Shown: piece after piece, positions 1 through 8,668 of the stretch
Position numbering within the stretch: position 1 is the stretch's first letter
How the letters are laid out: each line of letters starts with the position of its first letter
Assembly (NCBI GenBank): GCA_944321725.1
Contig: CALUMI010000007.1
Coordinates: forward strand, 23,993-87,992
DNA: 64,000 bases
Reading direction: 5' to 3'
From: an uncultured Muribaculaceae bacterium
GTDB taxonomy: Bacteria; Bacteroidota; Bacteroidia; Bacteroidales; Muribaculaceae
Notes under the pieces: model-generated
Seen by the model: the letters and a program-made list of their open reading frames with translations, nothing else
The model's database searches: none
Told to the model about the DNA's origin: nothing
Program-made: the position numbers and the translations under genes

Positions 1-521
1 TGCGCAAGATCCTTTAATTTTATATTCACAATCTTCGCATTTTCCCTAAGTTTCACCCCCGTAAGAAGCAATTCGCCATTATACAGCTCAAACCAGTTGC
101 GTGCCCACGAATGGCGCATCGCCGACACTATTTCCGTCGAGGCAAAATACTCCGGATAAATCAAATCGTCGACACCTATGCTCTTAAAATACGGCTTATA
201 CTCCGGCTTTAAGAATTCATAATTATCGATTCGCGCAACGGTTTTCCTTGCCCCAAGATTTTTTGCCATCGAGCATGACACGATATTCCTTGTTTCAAAC
301 GGGGTAACGGCTATAAACAGGTCGGCGCGGCTCACATTGGCCTCATTCAATGTCTTGAAGGCAGTAGTGCGCCCCGTCATCGTCATCAGATTATAATTCG
401 AGTCAAGCGCCTGCAATTTGGATTCTTCCGGATCGACTATTATCACATCCTGTCCCTCTGACGACAACAATTTGGCAAGATGCACACCCACTTCACCGGC
501 TCCGGCTATTATAATTTTCAT
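1..521 (-). CDS. trkA: Trk potassium uptake protein TrkA, partial (3' end outside window)
   Basis: NAD(H)-binding cytoplasmic subunit that gates Trk-type potassium uptake at the inner membrane. The visible 173 codons start with a Rossmann fold: GAGEVG at residues 7-12, then an acidic residue ending the second strand (VIIVDPEE). Further on, [16 protein letters not shown] and VARIDNYEF are typical of the TrkA-N domain. The protein normally has about 450 residues in two TrkA-N/TrkA-C pairs, so well over half lies beyond the left edge. The start overlaps the dxs stop by 4 bases (ATGA), which suggests translational coupling and one transcript with dxs. The partner channel trkH is expected just outside the window, but this is not seen. 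Confidence 0.9.
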   Translation of the reverse strand, partial: MKIIIAGAGEVGVHLAKLLSSEGQDVIIVDPEESKLQALDSNYNLMTMTGRTTAFKTLNEANVSRADLFIAVTPFETRNIVSCSMAKNLGARKTVARIDNYEFLKPEYKPYFKSIGVDDLIYPEYFASTEIVSAMRHSWARNWFELYNGELLLTGVKLRENAKIVNIKLKDLA

Positions 522-2443
522 CTTATCATCTCCAATATATCGTTCTTTATACTGTCAGCGTCGATACCGCATATCGCCGATAATTGCGCCACCGAACCTT
601 GCTTGATAAAATTGTCTGGGATACCTATTCTTCTGATTTTAGGAGAAAAACCATGGTCCGACATCCAATCGGCCACTGCCGACCCGAAACCTCCGTTGAC
701 AGCACCGTCCTCCACCGTGATGATTTTATCGAATTTGCCGCCTATCTCAGCCAACAGCTCCTCATCAAGCGGCTTCAGAAAAATCATGTCATAGAGGGCA
801 ACAGTCGCCGTACATTCGCTTTCCGCCTTCTCAATAGCTTTAGCGGCAGTGTTTCCCACAGTCCCAATGGTAAGCACGGCAAGCGAGTCGCCGCTTTTCA
901 ACATGCGCCCTTTGCCTATGGAAATCTCTGTCATTTCATTATGCCAATCGGTATGCTCGCATTTGCCACGCGGATAGCGAATGGCAAAAGGCCCGTAATT
1001 GCCGGCCTGCGACGTAAACATCAAATCGCGCAAACAATGCTCGTCGATAGGAGCGGAAACTATCATATTCGGAATGCTCCGTAAATAGCACAAATCGAAC
1101 ACACCATGATGCGTCGCGCCATCCTCTCCGACAAGCCCCGCCCGGTCGATGCAAAAAGTCACCGGAAGTTTCTGCAATGCCACATCATGGATAATTTCAT
1201 CGTATCCCCTTTGCAAAAATGACGAATAAATGCAGCAAAACGGTTTGGCACCATCTTTTGCGAGCCCGCCGGAGAAAGTGACGGCATGCCCCTCGGATAT
1301 TCCCACATCAAACACCCTGTCAGGATATGCCTGCTGCATGAACGTCATTGAGCAACCCGTAGGCATGGCTGCCGTAATTCCGACTATCTTGGGATTTTTC
1401 CCGGCAAGTTCCACCAGCGTCTTCCCAAACACATCCTGATACTTCAGCCTCCCGTCGTCAGGCGATTTTATCAGCTCGCCCGTTTCCTTATCGAATCTGC
1501 CCGGCGCATGCCACGTGCAAGGATCTTTTTCCGCCGGAGCGTACCCTTTGCCTTTCACGGTGCGGAAATGAAGTATGCGCGGCCCTTCCATATCCTTTAT
1601 GTCGTTAAACACACGCACTATGCGCTCCACATCATGCCCGTCGTAAGGCCCGAAATATCTAATGTTAAGCCCCTCAAATATATTCTGCTGCTTGGATATC
1701 AAGGATTTCAGACTATTGTTAAACCTTAATATCACTCCTCTGTGGCGCTCGTCTATCAGATGCAGCTTTTTCAGCATCTTATAAGTTTTATAACGGAAAG
1801 TATTGTAGCTCTTTGAAGTAGTCAGATTAACCAAATAATTATTCAGCGAGCCTACATTATGGTCAATCGACATATCGTTATCGTTCAACACTATCAAAAT
1901 GTTGCTCTTGTTGGCGGCTGCGTTGTTCAACCCCTCAAACGCCAAACCTCCGGCAATAGAGGCGTCGCCAATGACAGCTATGACATTTCTGCGCGGACTG
2001 TCCCCGTTGATTTTCGACGCAATGGCCATTCCGAGCGCGGCAGAAATCGAGTTTGAGGCATGTCCGGCTATGAAATTGTCGTATTCGCTTTCCTCCGGAT
2101 TAGGAAAACCGCTAAGTCCGCCAAGTTTCCTTATCGTCGGGAAACTGTCGCGCCGACCTGTCAATATCTTATGCCCGTATGCCTGATGCCCCACATCCCA
2201 CACAATACGGTCGTAAGGCGTATTGAACACATAGTGCAACGCTACCGTCAGTTCCACCGCCCCCATGCTTGATGCGAAATGACCGGGATTTTCCGAAAGC
2301 ACGTCTATCATATACTTTCTCAACTCACCACACACCTGAGGCAGAAGGCTCACGTCAAGTTTACGCAAGTCGTCCGGACTGTCGATTTCAGACAACAAAG
2401 GAAAGTCCTGTGAATTTATTATCAGATTTTTTTCCAAATCCAA
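518..2443 (-). CDS. dxs: 1-deoxy-D-xylulose-5-phosphate synthase
   Basis: Thiamine-diphosphate enzyme that condenses pyruvate and glyceraldehyde-3-phosphate, the first step of the MEP isoprenoid pathway in the cytoplasm. At 641 residues it has the usual length. The cofactor and Mg-binding motif is visible ([19 protein letters not shown], closing with LNDN), as are the DXS signature around [10 protein letters not shown] (here [11 protein letters not shown]), the pyrimidine-binding domain (GITAAMPTG, then [10 protein letters not shown]) and a C-terminal transketolase domain (AIRYPRG). It lies between a small membrane protein gene 12 bases upstream and trkA, which it overlaps by 4 bases. All three probably share the leftward promoter at 2663-2694. 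The identification is secure. Confidence 0.97.
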   Translation of the reverse strand: MDLEKNLIINSQDFPLLSEIDSPDDLRKLDVSLLPQVCGELRKYMIDVLSENPGHFASSMGAVELTVALHYVFNTPYDRIVWDVGHQAYGHKILTGRRDSFPTIRKLGGLSGFPNPEESEYDNFIAGHASNSISAALGMAIASKINGDSPRRNVIAVIGDASIAGGLAFEGLNNAAANKSNILIVLNDNDMSIDHNVGSLNNYLVNLTTSKSYNTFRYKTYKMLKKLHLIDERHRGVILRFNNSLKSLISKQQNIFEGLNIRYFGPYDGHDVERIVRVFNDIKDMEGPRILHFRTVKGKGYAPAEKDPCTWHAPGRFDKETGELIKSPDDGRLKYQDVFGKTLVELAGKNPKIVGITAAMPTGCSMTFMQQAYPDRVFDVGISEGHAVTFSGGLAKDGAKPFCCIYSSFLQRGYDEIIHDVALQKLPVTFCIDRAGLVGEDGATHHGVFDLCYLRSIPNMIVSAPIDEHCLRDLMFTSQAGNYGPFAIRYPRGKCEHTDWHNEMTEISIGKGRMLKSGDSLAVLTIGTVGNTAAKAIEKAESECTATVALYDMIFLKPLDEELLAEIGGKFDKIITVEDGAVNGGFGSAVADWMSDHGFSPKIRRIGIPDNFIKQGSVAQLSAICGIDADSIKNDILEMIR

Positions 2444-2455
2444 CGCTCCTTTTTT

Positions 2456-2635
2456 CTATTTATCGTATCGCCCCTGCTTGTATTTTTTATACAGCGGGAC
2501 AAAAACAATTATCCCCGAAGCTATGATGGAGAAAACAACCATAAAGTCTATCTTCCTGCTCGTGAGCAGAACTACGCACAATCCTACCCACAAAAGTATC
2601 AGACACACAAACCTGAATATGATATATTTCTTCAT
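2456..2635 (-). CDS. small two-helix membrane protein upstream of dxs
   Basis: A 59-codon reading frame beginning MKKYIIFRFVCLILL and ending KKYKQGRYDK. It has two hydrophobic stretches (about residues 5-24 and 30-48) separated by a short positively charged turn (TSRKID), and a basic C-terminus. This is the pattern of a small inner-membrane protein with both ends in the cytoplasm. It starts 28 bases downstream of a good leftward promoter and ends 12 bases before dxs, so it is probably the first gene of the dxs-trkA operon. I do not recognise the family. The position, hydrophobic pattern and promoter support a real gene despite its size. Confidence 0.6.
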   Translation of the reverse strand: MKKYIIFRFVCLILLWVGLCVVLLTSRKIDFMVVFSIIASGIIVFVPLYKKYKQGRYDK

Positions 2636-2652
2636 CGCTTCATATTTTCACA

Positions 2653-2694
2653 CAAAGATATGCAAAGATACTATGCAACAAAAATAAAAACAAA
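2653..2694 (-). promoter_or_regulatory. leftward promoter of the dxs operon
   Basis: On the minus strand TTTG (2694-2691), a 20-base spacer, then TATCTTTG (2670-2663) match the Bacteroides -33/-7 consensus with ideal spacing. A second TATCTTTG lies at 2660-2653, so a start 10 bases downstream is possible. It faces the small membrane protein and dxs. Confidence 0.65.
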
Positions 2695-2703
2695 TTATCT
2701 TTG
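2672..2703 (+). promoter_or_regulatory. rightward promoter of the thioesterase-dprA operon
   Basis: TATG (2672-2675), 20 bases, TATCTTTG (2696-2703). The -7 box is a full match to TAnnTTTG and the -33 box matches 3 of 4. It interleaves with the leftward dxs promoter, so the two transcription units are divergent from the same 50 bases. The thioesterase ATG is 33 bases downstream. Confidence 0.6.
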
Positions 2704-2735
2704 CCACATCTTTTCACAATATCAAACCGACAAAT

Positions 2736-3137
2736 ATGGACAAATATATTTTCTCCCTTGAGATGCAAGTCCGCGACTACGAACTTGACTCGGAAGGCAT
2801 TGTCAACAATGCCAACTATTTGCACTATTTGGAGCACACAAGACACCAATTCTGCACAAAAAACGGAATCTCGTTTGCCGAAATGCAGGCAAGAGGCATC
2901 ATTCCTGTCCTCAACAAAGTGGAGATAGAATACAAAACTCCGTTGAAAAGCGGCGACACATTCACAAGCAGGCTCAACCTTGAGCGAAAAGGCGCAAGAT
3001 TTATTTTCCGTCAAGACCTGTTCAAACCCGACGGCACTCCTGTGGTAAAAGCCGTTGTGAGCTGTGTGTGCCTGTCGGGAGGAAAACTTGACCGCGGCGA
3101 CATGCTGGCAGAAATTTTCAAAGATTTTCTGAAATGA
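2736..3137 (+). CDS. acyl-CoA thioesterase, 4HBT hotdog family
   Basis: Predicted cytoplasmic thioester hydrolase of 133 residues with a single hotdog fold. Residues 9-33 (EMQVRDYELDSEGIVNNANYLH-type) contain the family signature: an Asp/Glu, then G-x-V-x-N-x-x-Y. The conserved YLEHTR helix follows, as in YbgC/FadM relatives. A central V-E-I-E-Y-K-T-P-L strand completes the core. The physiological acyl substrate cannot be read from sequence. Its stop overlaps the dprA start by 4 bases (ATGA), so the two genes are co-translated, although no functional link is known. Confidence 0.85.
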   Translation: MDKYIFSLEMQVRDYELDSEGIVNNANYLHYLEHTRHQFCTKNGISFAEMQARGIIPVLNKVEIEYKTPLKSGDTFTSRLNLERKGARFIFRQDLFKPDGTPVVKAVVSCVCLSGGKLDRGDMLAEIFKDFLK

Positions 3138-4255
3138 GCGGCTGCCCAACGATATACCAAATCGCGTTCTCCCGATTGAAAGGCATCACTGTCGAAACGG
3201 CAAACGAGATAATCCATGCCGTAGGCTCGGAGGAAAATTTCTTTCGGGCGAAAGAATCCGATTTGCAAAAAATTTCAGGGACACACAGTAAAATATTCGA
3301 TGACGGCTATCGCTCCGATTTATTGGAAAAAGCACGCTACGAACAAAGTTTCATCACCGGAAAAAACATTAGGGCATATTATTTCACCGAAAAAGATTAT
3401 CCCGTAAGATTTCTCAACGCCCCAGACGCTCCTTTGCTTGTCTACTGCGCAGGCTCATGCAATCTGAATGGATCAAAAGCCGTAAGCATTGTAGGCACAC
3501 GCCACGCCACAAACTATGGCGTAGAGCAATGCCGTAATTTGGTTTTCGGGCTGAAAGAGGCATTGGGAGATGATGTGATAATAGTCAGCGGCCTCGCCTA
3601 TGGCATCGATATAACGGCACATCTTGCCGCGCTTGAGGCGGGATTGCCCACAGTAGCCGTGCTTGCCCACGGATTAGACATGGTCTACCCCGCACAGCAC
3701 CGGCAGACAGCAGCCGACATAATAAGGCATCACGGGGCTATTCTTACGGAATACCCTGCAAAAACCCGCATTCACCGCGCCAATTTCCTCGCCCGCAACC
3801 GCCTGATAGCGGCCTTGTCCGATTGTACTGTGGTGGTCGAGTCGGCACGGAAAGGCGGAGCTCTTGTCACAGCAAACATCGCGTCGAGCTACAGCCGCGA
3901 CGTATTCGCGTTTCCCGGGCGGACAAGCGATGAATATTCCGAAGGATGCAACAAACTGATTACCAAAAACATCGCCGCATTGATTACCTCCGCCAACGAT
4001 TTGACGGCACTGATGGGTTGGGAACATATAGCGGAGCATAAGCCCGTGCAACAGCAACTGTTCGTGGAACTCGAACCCGACGAACAAAAAATCTTTGACA
4101 TATTGTCAGGCCGCGACTACGTGAACATCAACGAGCTAAGCACATCGACAAAAATGCCCGTGCATCGTCTGCTGAGCATTCTCGTCGACATGGAATTTCG
4201 CGGCATTGTCCAATCAATGCCCGGCAACCGCTACAAACTCTCCCACACTGCTTAA
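3134..4255 (+). CDS. dprA: DNA-processing protein DprA
   Basis: Cytoplasmic single-stranded-DNA binding protein that loads RecA onto incoming DNA during natural transformation. It has 373 residues, usual for the family. An N-terminal helical region with helix-hairpin-helix character (residues 1-60) is followed by the Rossmann-like DprA core with the signature SIVGTRHATNYG, then GLAYGIDITAHLAALEAG and FPGRTSDEYSEGCNKLI. A C-terminal winged-helix segment (about 310-370: VNINELSTSTKMPVHRLLSILVDMEFRGIV) resembles the DprA_WH domain. It is coupled to the thioesterase by ATGA. No other competence genes are visible nearby. Confidence 0.95.
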   Translation: MSGCPTIYQIAFSRLKGITVETANEIIHAVGSEENFFRAKESDLQKISGTHSKIFDDGYRSDLLEKARYEQSFITGKNIRAYYFTEKDYPVRFLNAPDAPLLVYCAGSCNLNGSKAVSIVGTRHATNYGVEQCRNLVFGLKEALGDDVIIVSGLAYGIDITAHLAALEAGLPTVAVLAHGLDMVYPAQHRQTAADIIRHHGAILTEYPAKTRIHRANFLARNRLIAALSDCTVVVESARKGGALVTANIASSYSRDVFAFPGRTSDEYSEGCNKLITKNIAALITSANDLTALMGWEHIAEHKPVQQQLFVELEPDEQKIFDILSGRDYVNINELSTSTKMPVHRLLSILVDMEFRGIVQSMPGNRYKLSHTA

Positions 4256-4390
4256 CCCAACCCCAATAAGCCTCACTCCGCAACTGCTTCGCATGCTTGA
4301 AGTTCTTTAAATGGGCGGACATTATTATGCCGAATGCAAAAAAACGCAACAATATGTGAATTTTCGAAGGATTTTCACTGTACAAAATAA

Positions 4391-4891
4391 TCAACGCTGC
4401 TTGGCGAGCTCTATCACTTCGAGGTCTTTAATATCGCCGGCATCGATTTTCAAACGGATGAGTGTGCGCACAGCCTGCCAACCATAAACACCGGCAGCGC
4501 CGGGGTTTATATGCAGCAACTGTAATTGTCTGTCGTATATTACTTTCAAGATATGGCTGTGCCCAGCGACAAATATTTTCGGGCGACACGTTTCCAAACG
4601 AAATTTAATACCCGGAGCATATTTGCCCGGATAGCCTCCGATATGCGTCATCATCACACGCACATCGTCAGTCACCCATTCCTGCAACACGCCGAAACGC
4701 CGGCGCATAGCCGCCCCGTCGATATTGCCGGCAACGGCACGCACCACAGGGGCAACCTCCTCAAGGCGGTCAATTATGTCGTCGGAGCCGATATCTCCGG
4801 CATGCCATATCTCATCGCATCCGGAAAAATGCTGTGCATAGCGGTCGTCCCAATATCCGTGAGTATCAGAAAGTATTCCTATTTTCTTCAT
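4391..4891 (-). CDS. metallophosphoesterase, YfcE/MJ0936 family
   Basis: Predicted cytoplasmic two-metal phosphodiesterase of 166 residues. All five calcineurin-like metal-binding motifs are visible in order: SDTHG (8-12), HAGDIGSDD, VAGNID, MTHIGG and GHSH. The small size and the absence of other domains fit the YfcE/MJ0936 group, whose natural substrates are poorly defined. It starts 9 bases from the stop of the DUF3316-like gene and probably forms the distal end of a minus-strand operon with parC. The 135 bases between dprA and this gene hold no recognisable feature. Confidence 0.88.
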   Translation of the reverse strand: MKKIGILSDTHGYWDDRYAQHFSGCDEIWHAGDIGSDDIIDRLEEVAPVVRAVAGNIDGAAMRRRFGVLQEWVTDDVRVMMTHIGGYPGKYAPGIKFRLETCRPKIFVAGHSHILKVIYDRQLQLLHINPGAAGVYGWQAVRTLIRLKIDAGDIKDLEVIELAKQR

Positions 4892-4900
4892 GGAGCAAAA

Positions 4901-5782
4901 TTAATATAAAGCCTGTATCATTCTCGCTTTCTCTGGAATACCTTTCCGGAGGTTCACCCTCAACGCCTCCCACGCTATTCCGAAAACAAACGAATGCACC
5001 GAACGCCGCACACTGATATTATTCTCCCAAACAGTGGTAAACTCATTGCGGTAGCCCACTCTCAAAGAAGCCGACCCCAAATGAAAATCCACAGTCAGAA
5101 AATTGTCGATATCAAAACGGTTTTTCCACCAACCGAAATTCACAGCATCCTTATAATTGCCCAAATACATCTCAAAAAACGATTGGTCGTAATCCGGAAG
5201 ATAGAACACTCCCACGACAGGAATCTCAGGCTGATAACGCACCGTAACAGGCAATCTGCGGATTTTAAAACGATAAGTCGCCATGCCTGTCACCCCCACA
5301 TTCAAATACATCTGCGGAGAGCAGACATTGTTGGAATTGCGCGGATCGTAAGTGACACCGCCGTTGAAACCTACAACTCCACCGGCATAAAAACACAGTC
5401 CGACGACAGGATGAAAGTCAATCCTGCGCATCAGTCCGTACCCGATGTCGGCAAGCAGCGTATGCCGGGTATTGTTGCCGGAGGGATTCCGGATATTATC
5501 ATACGACAAGGCGGCCTCTACTCTGCCGAGCCATTTTTCGGGTGAAAATTTAGCGGCGCGCAAAAACTCCGAGCGTATCTCCATACGTTTACCCTCATAG
5601 CGCAATCCGCTGAGATATGTATCGATGTTGCCGCTTTTTCCGACATTGAACATCACCGAAATATCCGACGGGCGCAATGCTACACTATCTCCACGCTGCT
5701 CCGCCGCACCAAGCCCACAAACACCCGACATGGCTAAAACAGCCGCCAAAACAATTGTCCGCAATATCCTAACCGCCCTCAT
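4901..5782 (-). CDS. DUF3316-like predicted outer-membrane barrel protein
   Basis: A 293-residue exported protein. A signal peptide with a hydrophobic core (about residues 8-26, ending GLGAAEQ) precedes alternating hydrophobic strands rich in aromatic residues (MATYRFKIRRLPVTVRYQPEIPV-like, cut by turns). This is typical of the small outer-membrane beta-barrels of Bacteroidales annotated as DUF3316. There is no lipobox cysteine. The start codon overlaps the parC stop by one base (TGATG), so it is translated from the same message. Function unknown; the family name is a recollection of pattern, not a search result. Confidence 0.6.
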   Translation of the reverse strand: MRAVRILRTIVLAAVLAMSGVCGLGAAEQRGDSVALRPSDISVMFNVGKSGNIDTYLSGLRYEGKRMEIRSEFLRAAKFSPEKWLGRVEAALSYDNIRNPSGNNTRHTLLADIGYGLMRRIDFHPVVGLCFYAGGVVGFNGGVTYDPRNSNNVCSPQMYLNVGVTGMATYRFKIRRLPVTVRYQPEIPVVGVFYLPDYDQSFFEMYLGNYKDAVNFGWWKNRFDIDNFLTVDFHLGSASLRVGYRNEFTTVWENNISVRRSVHSFVFGIAWEALRVNLRKGIPEKARMIQALY

Positions 5783-8451
5783 CAGCTCAAATCATCGGAA
5801 TCAAAAAGACGCATTTGCCCTGTCAGCTCATCGCGCACATCATTCTGATTAATCGCATCATCAGTCCCGGACTGTTCCGTGTCGATGTCAACCGAAGGCA
5901 ATGTTTCCGGCTCATCATCGGGCACCTCACGTGGCTCTGTTTCCTCAATAGAGCCTACCTCATAAGTGGTGATACGCTTTCCTTTTGCCTTGAAACTCTT
6001 CACTCCGATATATTCTTCCGCATCAATTACCAATGGCTCACGAAACTCGTCCGCTCCGGCAAACACCACTTTGAACCGCGGATATTTGTTGTCGGAGAGC
6101 AAATATAATTTCGAATCCGCGTTCTCGCCGATAAAACTCTGTTTCTTCGCCACAGGCTCAAATACAAAACGCTTTACGTAAGGATATCCCTGCTCCGCGT
6201 CGTAGAGCACCGCCGTCCACACTTTCCCCTCCTCGAATTTCTCGATGCGGAGAATATTGTCCTCATAATGGTTGCCGGTATCGAATGATGTAGTATAGTA
6301 TTCCCCGCTTTTCAGCACAACAAGGACACGGTCACTCGCATTAAACTCACCGAGCGAGTCGCCTCTGCCGTCGTAATTCAAACGCAGCACATCCGGGTCG
6401 AACCACACCTCGCGTCCCCCCAGCGTCGATACACCTTTTTCCTTCAATGATATGCGATGCACCTCATTTTTTGTAACCATATTTCCAAGTGAGCCTTTGC
6501 CTTTGATGGCAATATCCGCGAAATCAACATCAAACTGCAATTTCTTCAGGCGCGGCTTGTCCTTGAGCGTTACGCGCAATGTTTCCGCCTCTCCGTTGGG
6601 ATTAGCAGAAAACCACCATATTTTAGAGCCTTTAAGACCCTGTGTCATATCGTATTCCTTATCGCGCGACACACCCGTGACGGCAAAACGCTTCATATAC
6701 ACCGTGCCACCCTTGCCATTCTGATAGACAAGGTTGTAAATAGTGCGCACATCATTGCGTTTGAACACATTAAGATACAGAATGTTCTTTCCCACATACA
6801 GTTTGTCGGCAACTTTCACAATCTTATACTTGCCGTCTTTATAGAAAATGATTATGTCGTCGATGTCCGAGCAATTACATACAAACTCGTCTTTCTTCAG
6901 TCCGGTACCGATAAAGCCGTCCTCACGGTTAATGTATAATTTTTCGTTGGCCTCAGCCACTTTAGCGGCCTCGATGTTGTCGAAATTGCGTATTATGGTG
7001 CGGCGCGGATGAGCCGGGCCGTATTTCTTCTTCAAATTCTCATACCACTCTATCGCATATTCCACCAAATGGTCGAGATGCTCATTGATTGCTGAAATCC
7101 TGTCTTTCAGCGATGCTATATACTCGTCGGCCTTATCGCTGTTGAACTTCAGTATACGTCCCATTTTGATGTCGAACAGCCGCAATATATCCTCGCGCCT
7201 CACTTCCCTCACAAACGAAGGCTTGAACGGAGCCAAACGCTTGTCGATATGGTTTACAGCCTCATCTATGTCGCGGCTTTGTTCATACTCCTTGTCCTTA
7301 TAGATGCGCTGCTCTATGAAAATACGCTCCAACGAGGCAAACATAAGGCTCTCAAGCAGTTCTCCACGCTGTATTTCCAATTCACGGCGCAGCAGCTCCT
7401 TAGTGTCGTCCACACTGCGGCGCAGCACATCGCCCACCGACAAAAAATGAGGCTTGCGCCCGGAAATCACACAGCAATTAGGCGAAATGCTCACCTCGCA
7501 ATCGGTAAACGCATACAACGCGTCGATAGCCCGGTCGCTCGACGTGCCCGGTATCAGATGGACTATTATATCGGCATGTTCGGCCGTATTGTCGTCGACA
7601 CGGCGTATTTTTATCTTTCCTTTCTCCTGAGCCTTTATTATTGAGTCGATCAGCGTCCCCGTAGTTTTACCATACGGTATATCGGTTATCTCAAGCGTCT
7701 TATTGTCGATTTTCTCAATCTTTGCGCGCACTCTTACAGAGCCGCCACGCTCGCCGTCGTTGTATTTTGACACATCGATATACCCGCCCGTAGGGAAATC
7801 AGGGAACAACGCAAAGTCCTCCCCGCGCAGATACGACACGGCGGCATCGAGTATCTCATTGAAATTATGCGGCAAAATCTTGGACGACAAACCAACGGCT
7901 ATACCCTCCGCGCCCTGCGCAAGCAGCAATGGAAATTTCACGGGAAGAGTCAACGGCTCCGGCTTGCGTCCGTCGTAGGACACGGTCCACTCCGTAGTTT
8001 TCGGATTAAACACCGTTTCCAGCGCAAATTCCGACAAACGGGCCTCTATATAACGGGGAGCCGCAGCACTGTCGCCGGTAAGTATGTTTCCCCAGTTCCC
8101 TTGGCACTCGATTAGCAAATCCTTCTGACCAAGCTGCACAAGAGCGTCGCCAATCGAGGCGTCGCCATGCGGGTGATACTGCATCGTGTTGCCGACAATA
8201 TTGGCCACTTTGTTAAAACGCCCGTCATCCAACTCTTTCATCGAATGAAGTATGCGCCTTTGCACAGGCTTCAGCCCGTCCTGAATATGCGGTACGGCAC
8301 GCTCAAGAATAACGTATGAGGCATAATCGAGAAACCATGTCTGGTACATTCCCGACAAATGCGTGTTCTTGTCCTTCGGCACAACGTATGAGGAATGCAC
8401 CTCCTCATCCGACATGCCGTCAATGTCTGTATTTTCGCTATCTTCTATCAT
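5782..8451 (-). CDS. parC: DNA topoisomerase IV subunit A
   Basis: DNA-cleaving subunit of topoisomerase IV, which decatenates daughter chromosomes. It has 889 residues, the length usual for Bacteroidetes ParC. The N-terminal breakage-reunion domain is clear (ERAVPHIQDGLKPVQRRIL), with the catalytic tyrosine in AAPRYIEARLS at about residue 132. The GyrA-box that marks gyrase was not seen, and the C-terminal region is divergent, which favours ParC over GyrA. The acidic tail (EQSGTDDAINQ to LFDSDDLS) is typical of the lineage. parE is not adjacent in this window. The downstream DUF3316-like gene overlaps by one base. Confidence 0.9.
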   Translation of the reverse strand: MIEDSENTDIDGMSDEEVHSSYVVPKDKNTHLSGMYQTWFLDYASYVILERAVPHIQDGLKPVQRRILHSMKELDDGRFNKVANIVGNTMQYHPHGDASIGDALVQLGQKDLLIECQGNWGNILTGDSAAAPRYIEARLSEFALETVFNPKTTEWTVSYDGRKPEPLTLPVKFPLLLAQGAEGIAVGLSSKILPHNFNEILDAAVSYLRGEDFALFPDFPTGGYIDVSKYNDGERGGSVRVRAKIEKIDNKTLEITDIPYGKTTGTLIDSIIKAQEKGKIKIRRVDDNTAEHADIIVHLIPGTSSDRAIDALYAFTDCEVSISPNCCVISGRKPHFLSVGDVLRRSVDDTKELLRRELEIQRGELLESLMFASLERIFIEQRIYKDKEYEQSRDIDEAVNHIDKRLAPFKPSFVREVRREDILRLFDIKMGRILKFNSDKADEYIASLKDRISAINEHLDHLVEYAIEWYENLKKKYGPAHPRRTIIRNFDNIEAAKVAEANEKLYINREDGFIGTGLKKDEFVCNCSDIDDIIIFYKDGKYKIVKVADKLYVGKNILYLNVFKRNDVRTIYNLVYQNGKGGTVYMKRFAVTGVSRDKEYDMTQGLKGSKIWWFSANPNGEAETLRVTLKDKPRLKKLQFDVDFADIAIKGKGSLGNMVTKNEVHRISLKEKGVSTLGGREVWFDPDVLRLNYDGRGDSLGEFNASDRVLVVLKSGEYYTTSFDTGNHYEDNILRIEKFEEGKVWTAVLYDAEQGYPYVKRFVFEPVAKKQSFIGENADSKLYLLSDNKYPRFKVVFAGADEFREPLVIDAEEYIGVKSFKAKGKRITTYEVGSIEETEPREVPDDEPETLPSVDIDTEQSGTDDAINQNDVRDELTGQMRLFDSDDLS

Positions 8452-8668
8452 ATCAAAAAAATGAACCGGCAGACACTCCCGACTTTGTCGTTAAAAAAAC
8501 GAGTTATTTACCAATTATTTACAATTTGAGAGTTTTGCCCTCGCAAAAATAAGAATAAAATCGAAAAAAATCATTTACTTTGCACCTTAAAAATAACTAT
8601 TCCCGTGTGCCGAAGCCGCAAGTGGCGGCACACAGACAAAAACACTGAATAAAAACATTATAACGAAT
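8452..8668. promoter_or_regulatory. parC-glyS divergent intergenic region with a 5'UTR hairpin
   Basis: Non-coding region between divergent genes. TTACTTTG (8575-8582) is a 7-of-8 match to the -7 consensus pointing at glyS, with no convincing -33 box. The expected leader then carries an inverted repeat, GTGTGCCG (8605-8612) and CGGCACAC (8626-8633), with an inner GCC/GGC pair. It could be a structured leader, but no known riboswitch is recognised. Confidence 0.4.

Noticed and set aside
3131..3143. Self-targeting by spacer 12
   Set aside because: The complement of spacer 12 shares GAAATGAGCGGCT with this site, but only 13 of 30 bases match and the rest differs. Chance match.
4256..4390. Possible small RNA or terminator between dprA and the phosphoesterase gene
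   Set aside because: Only short, weak inverted repeats; nothing that could be supported.
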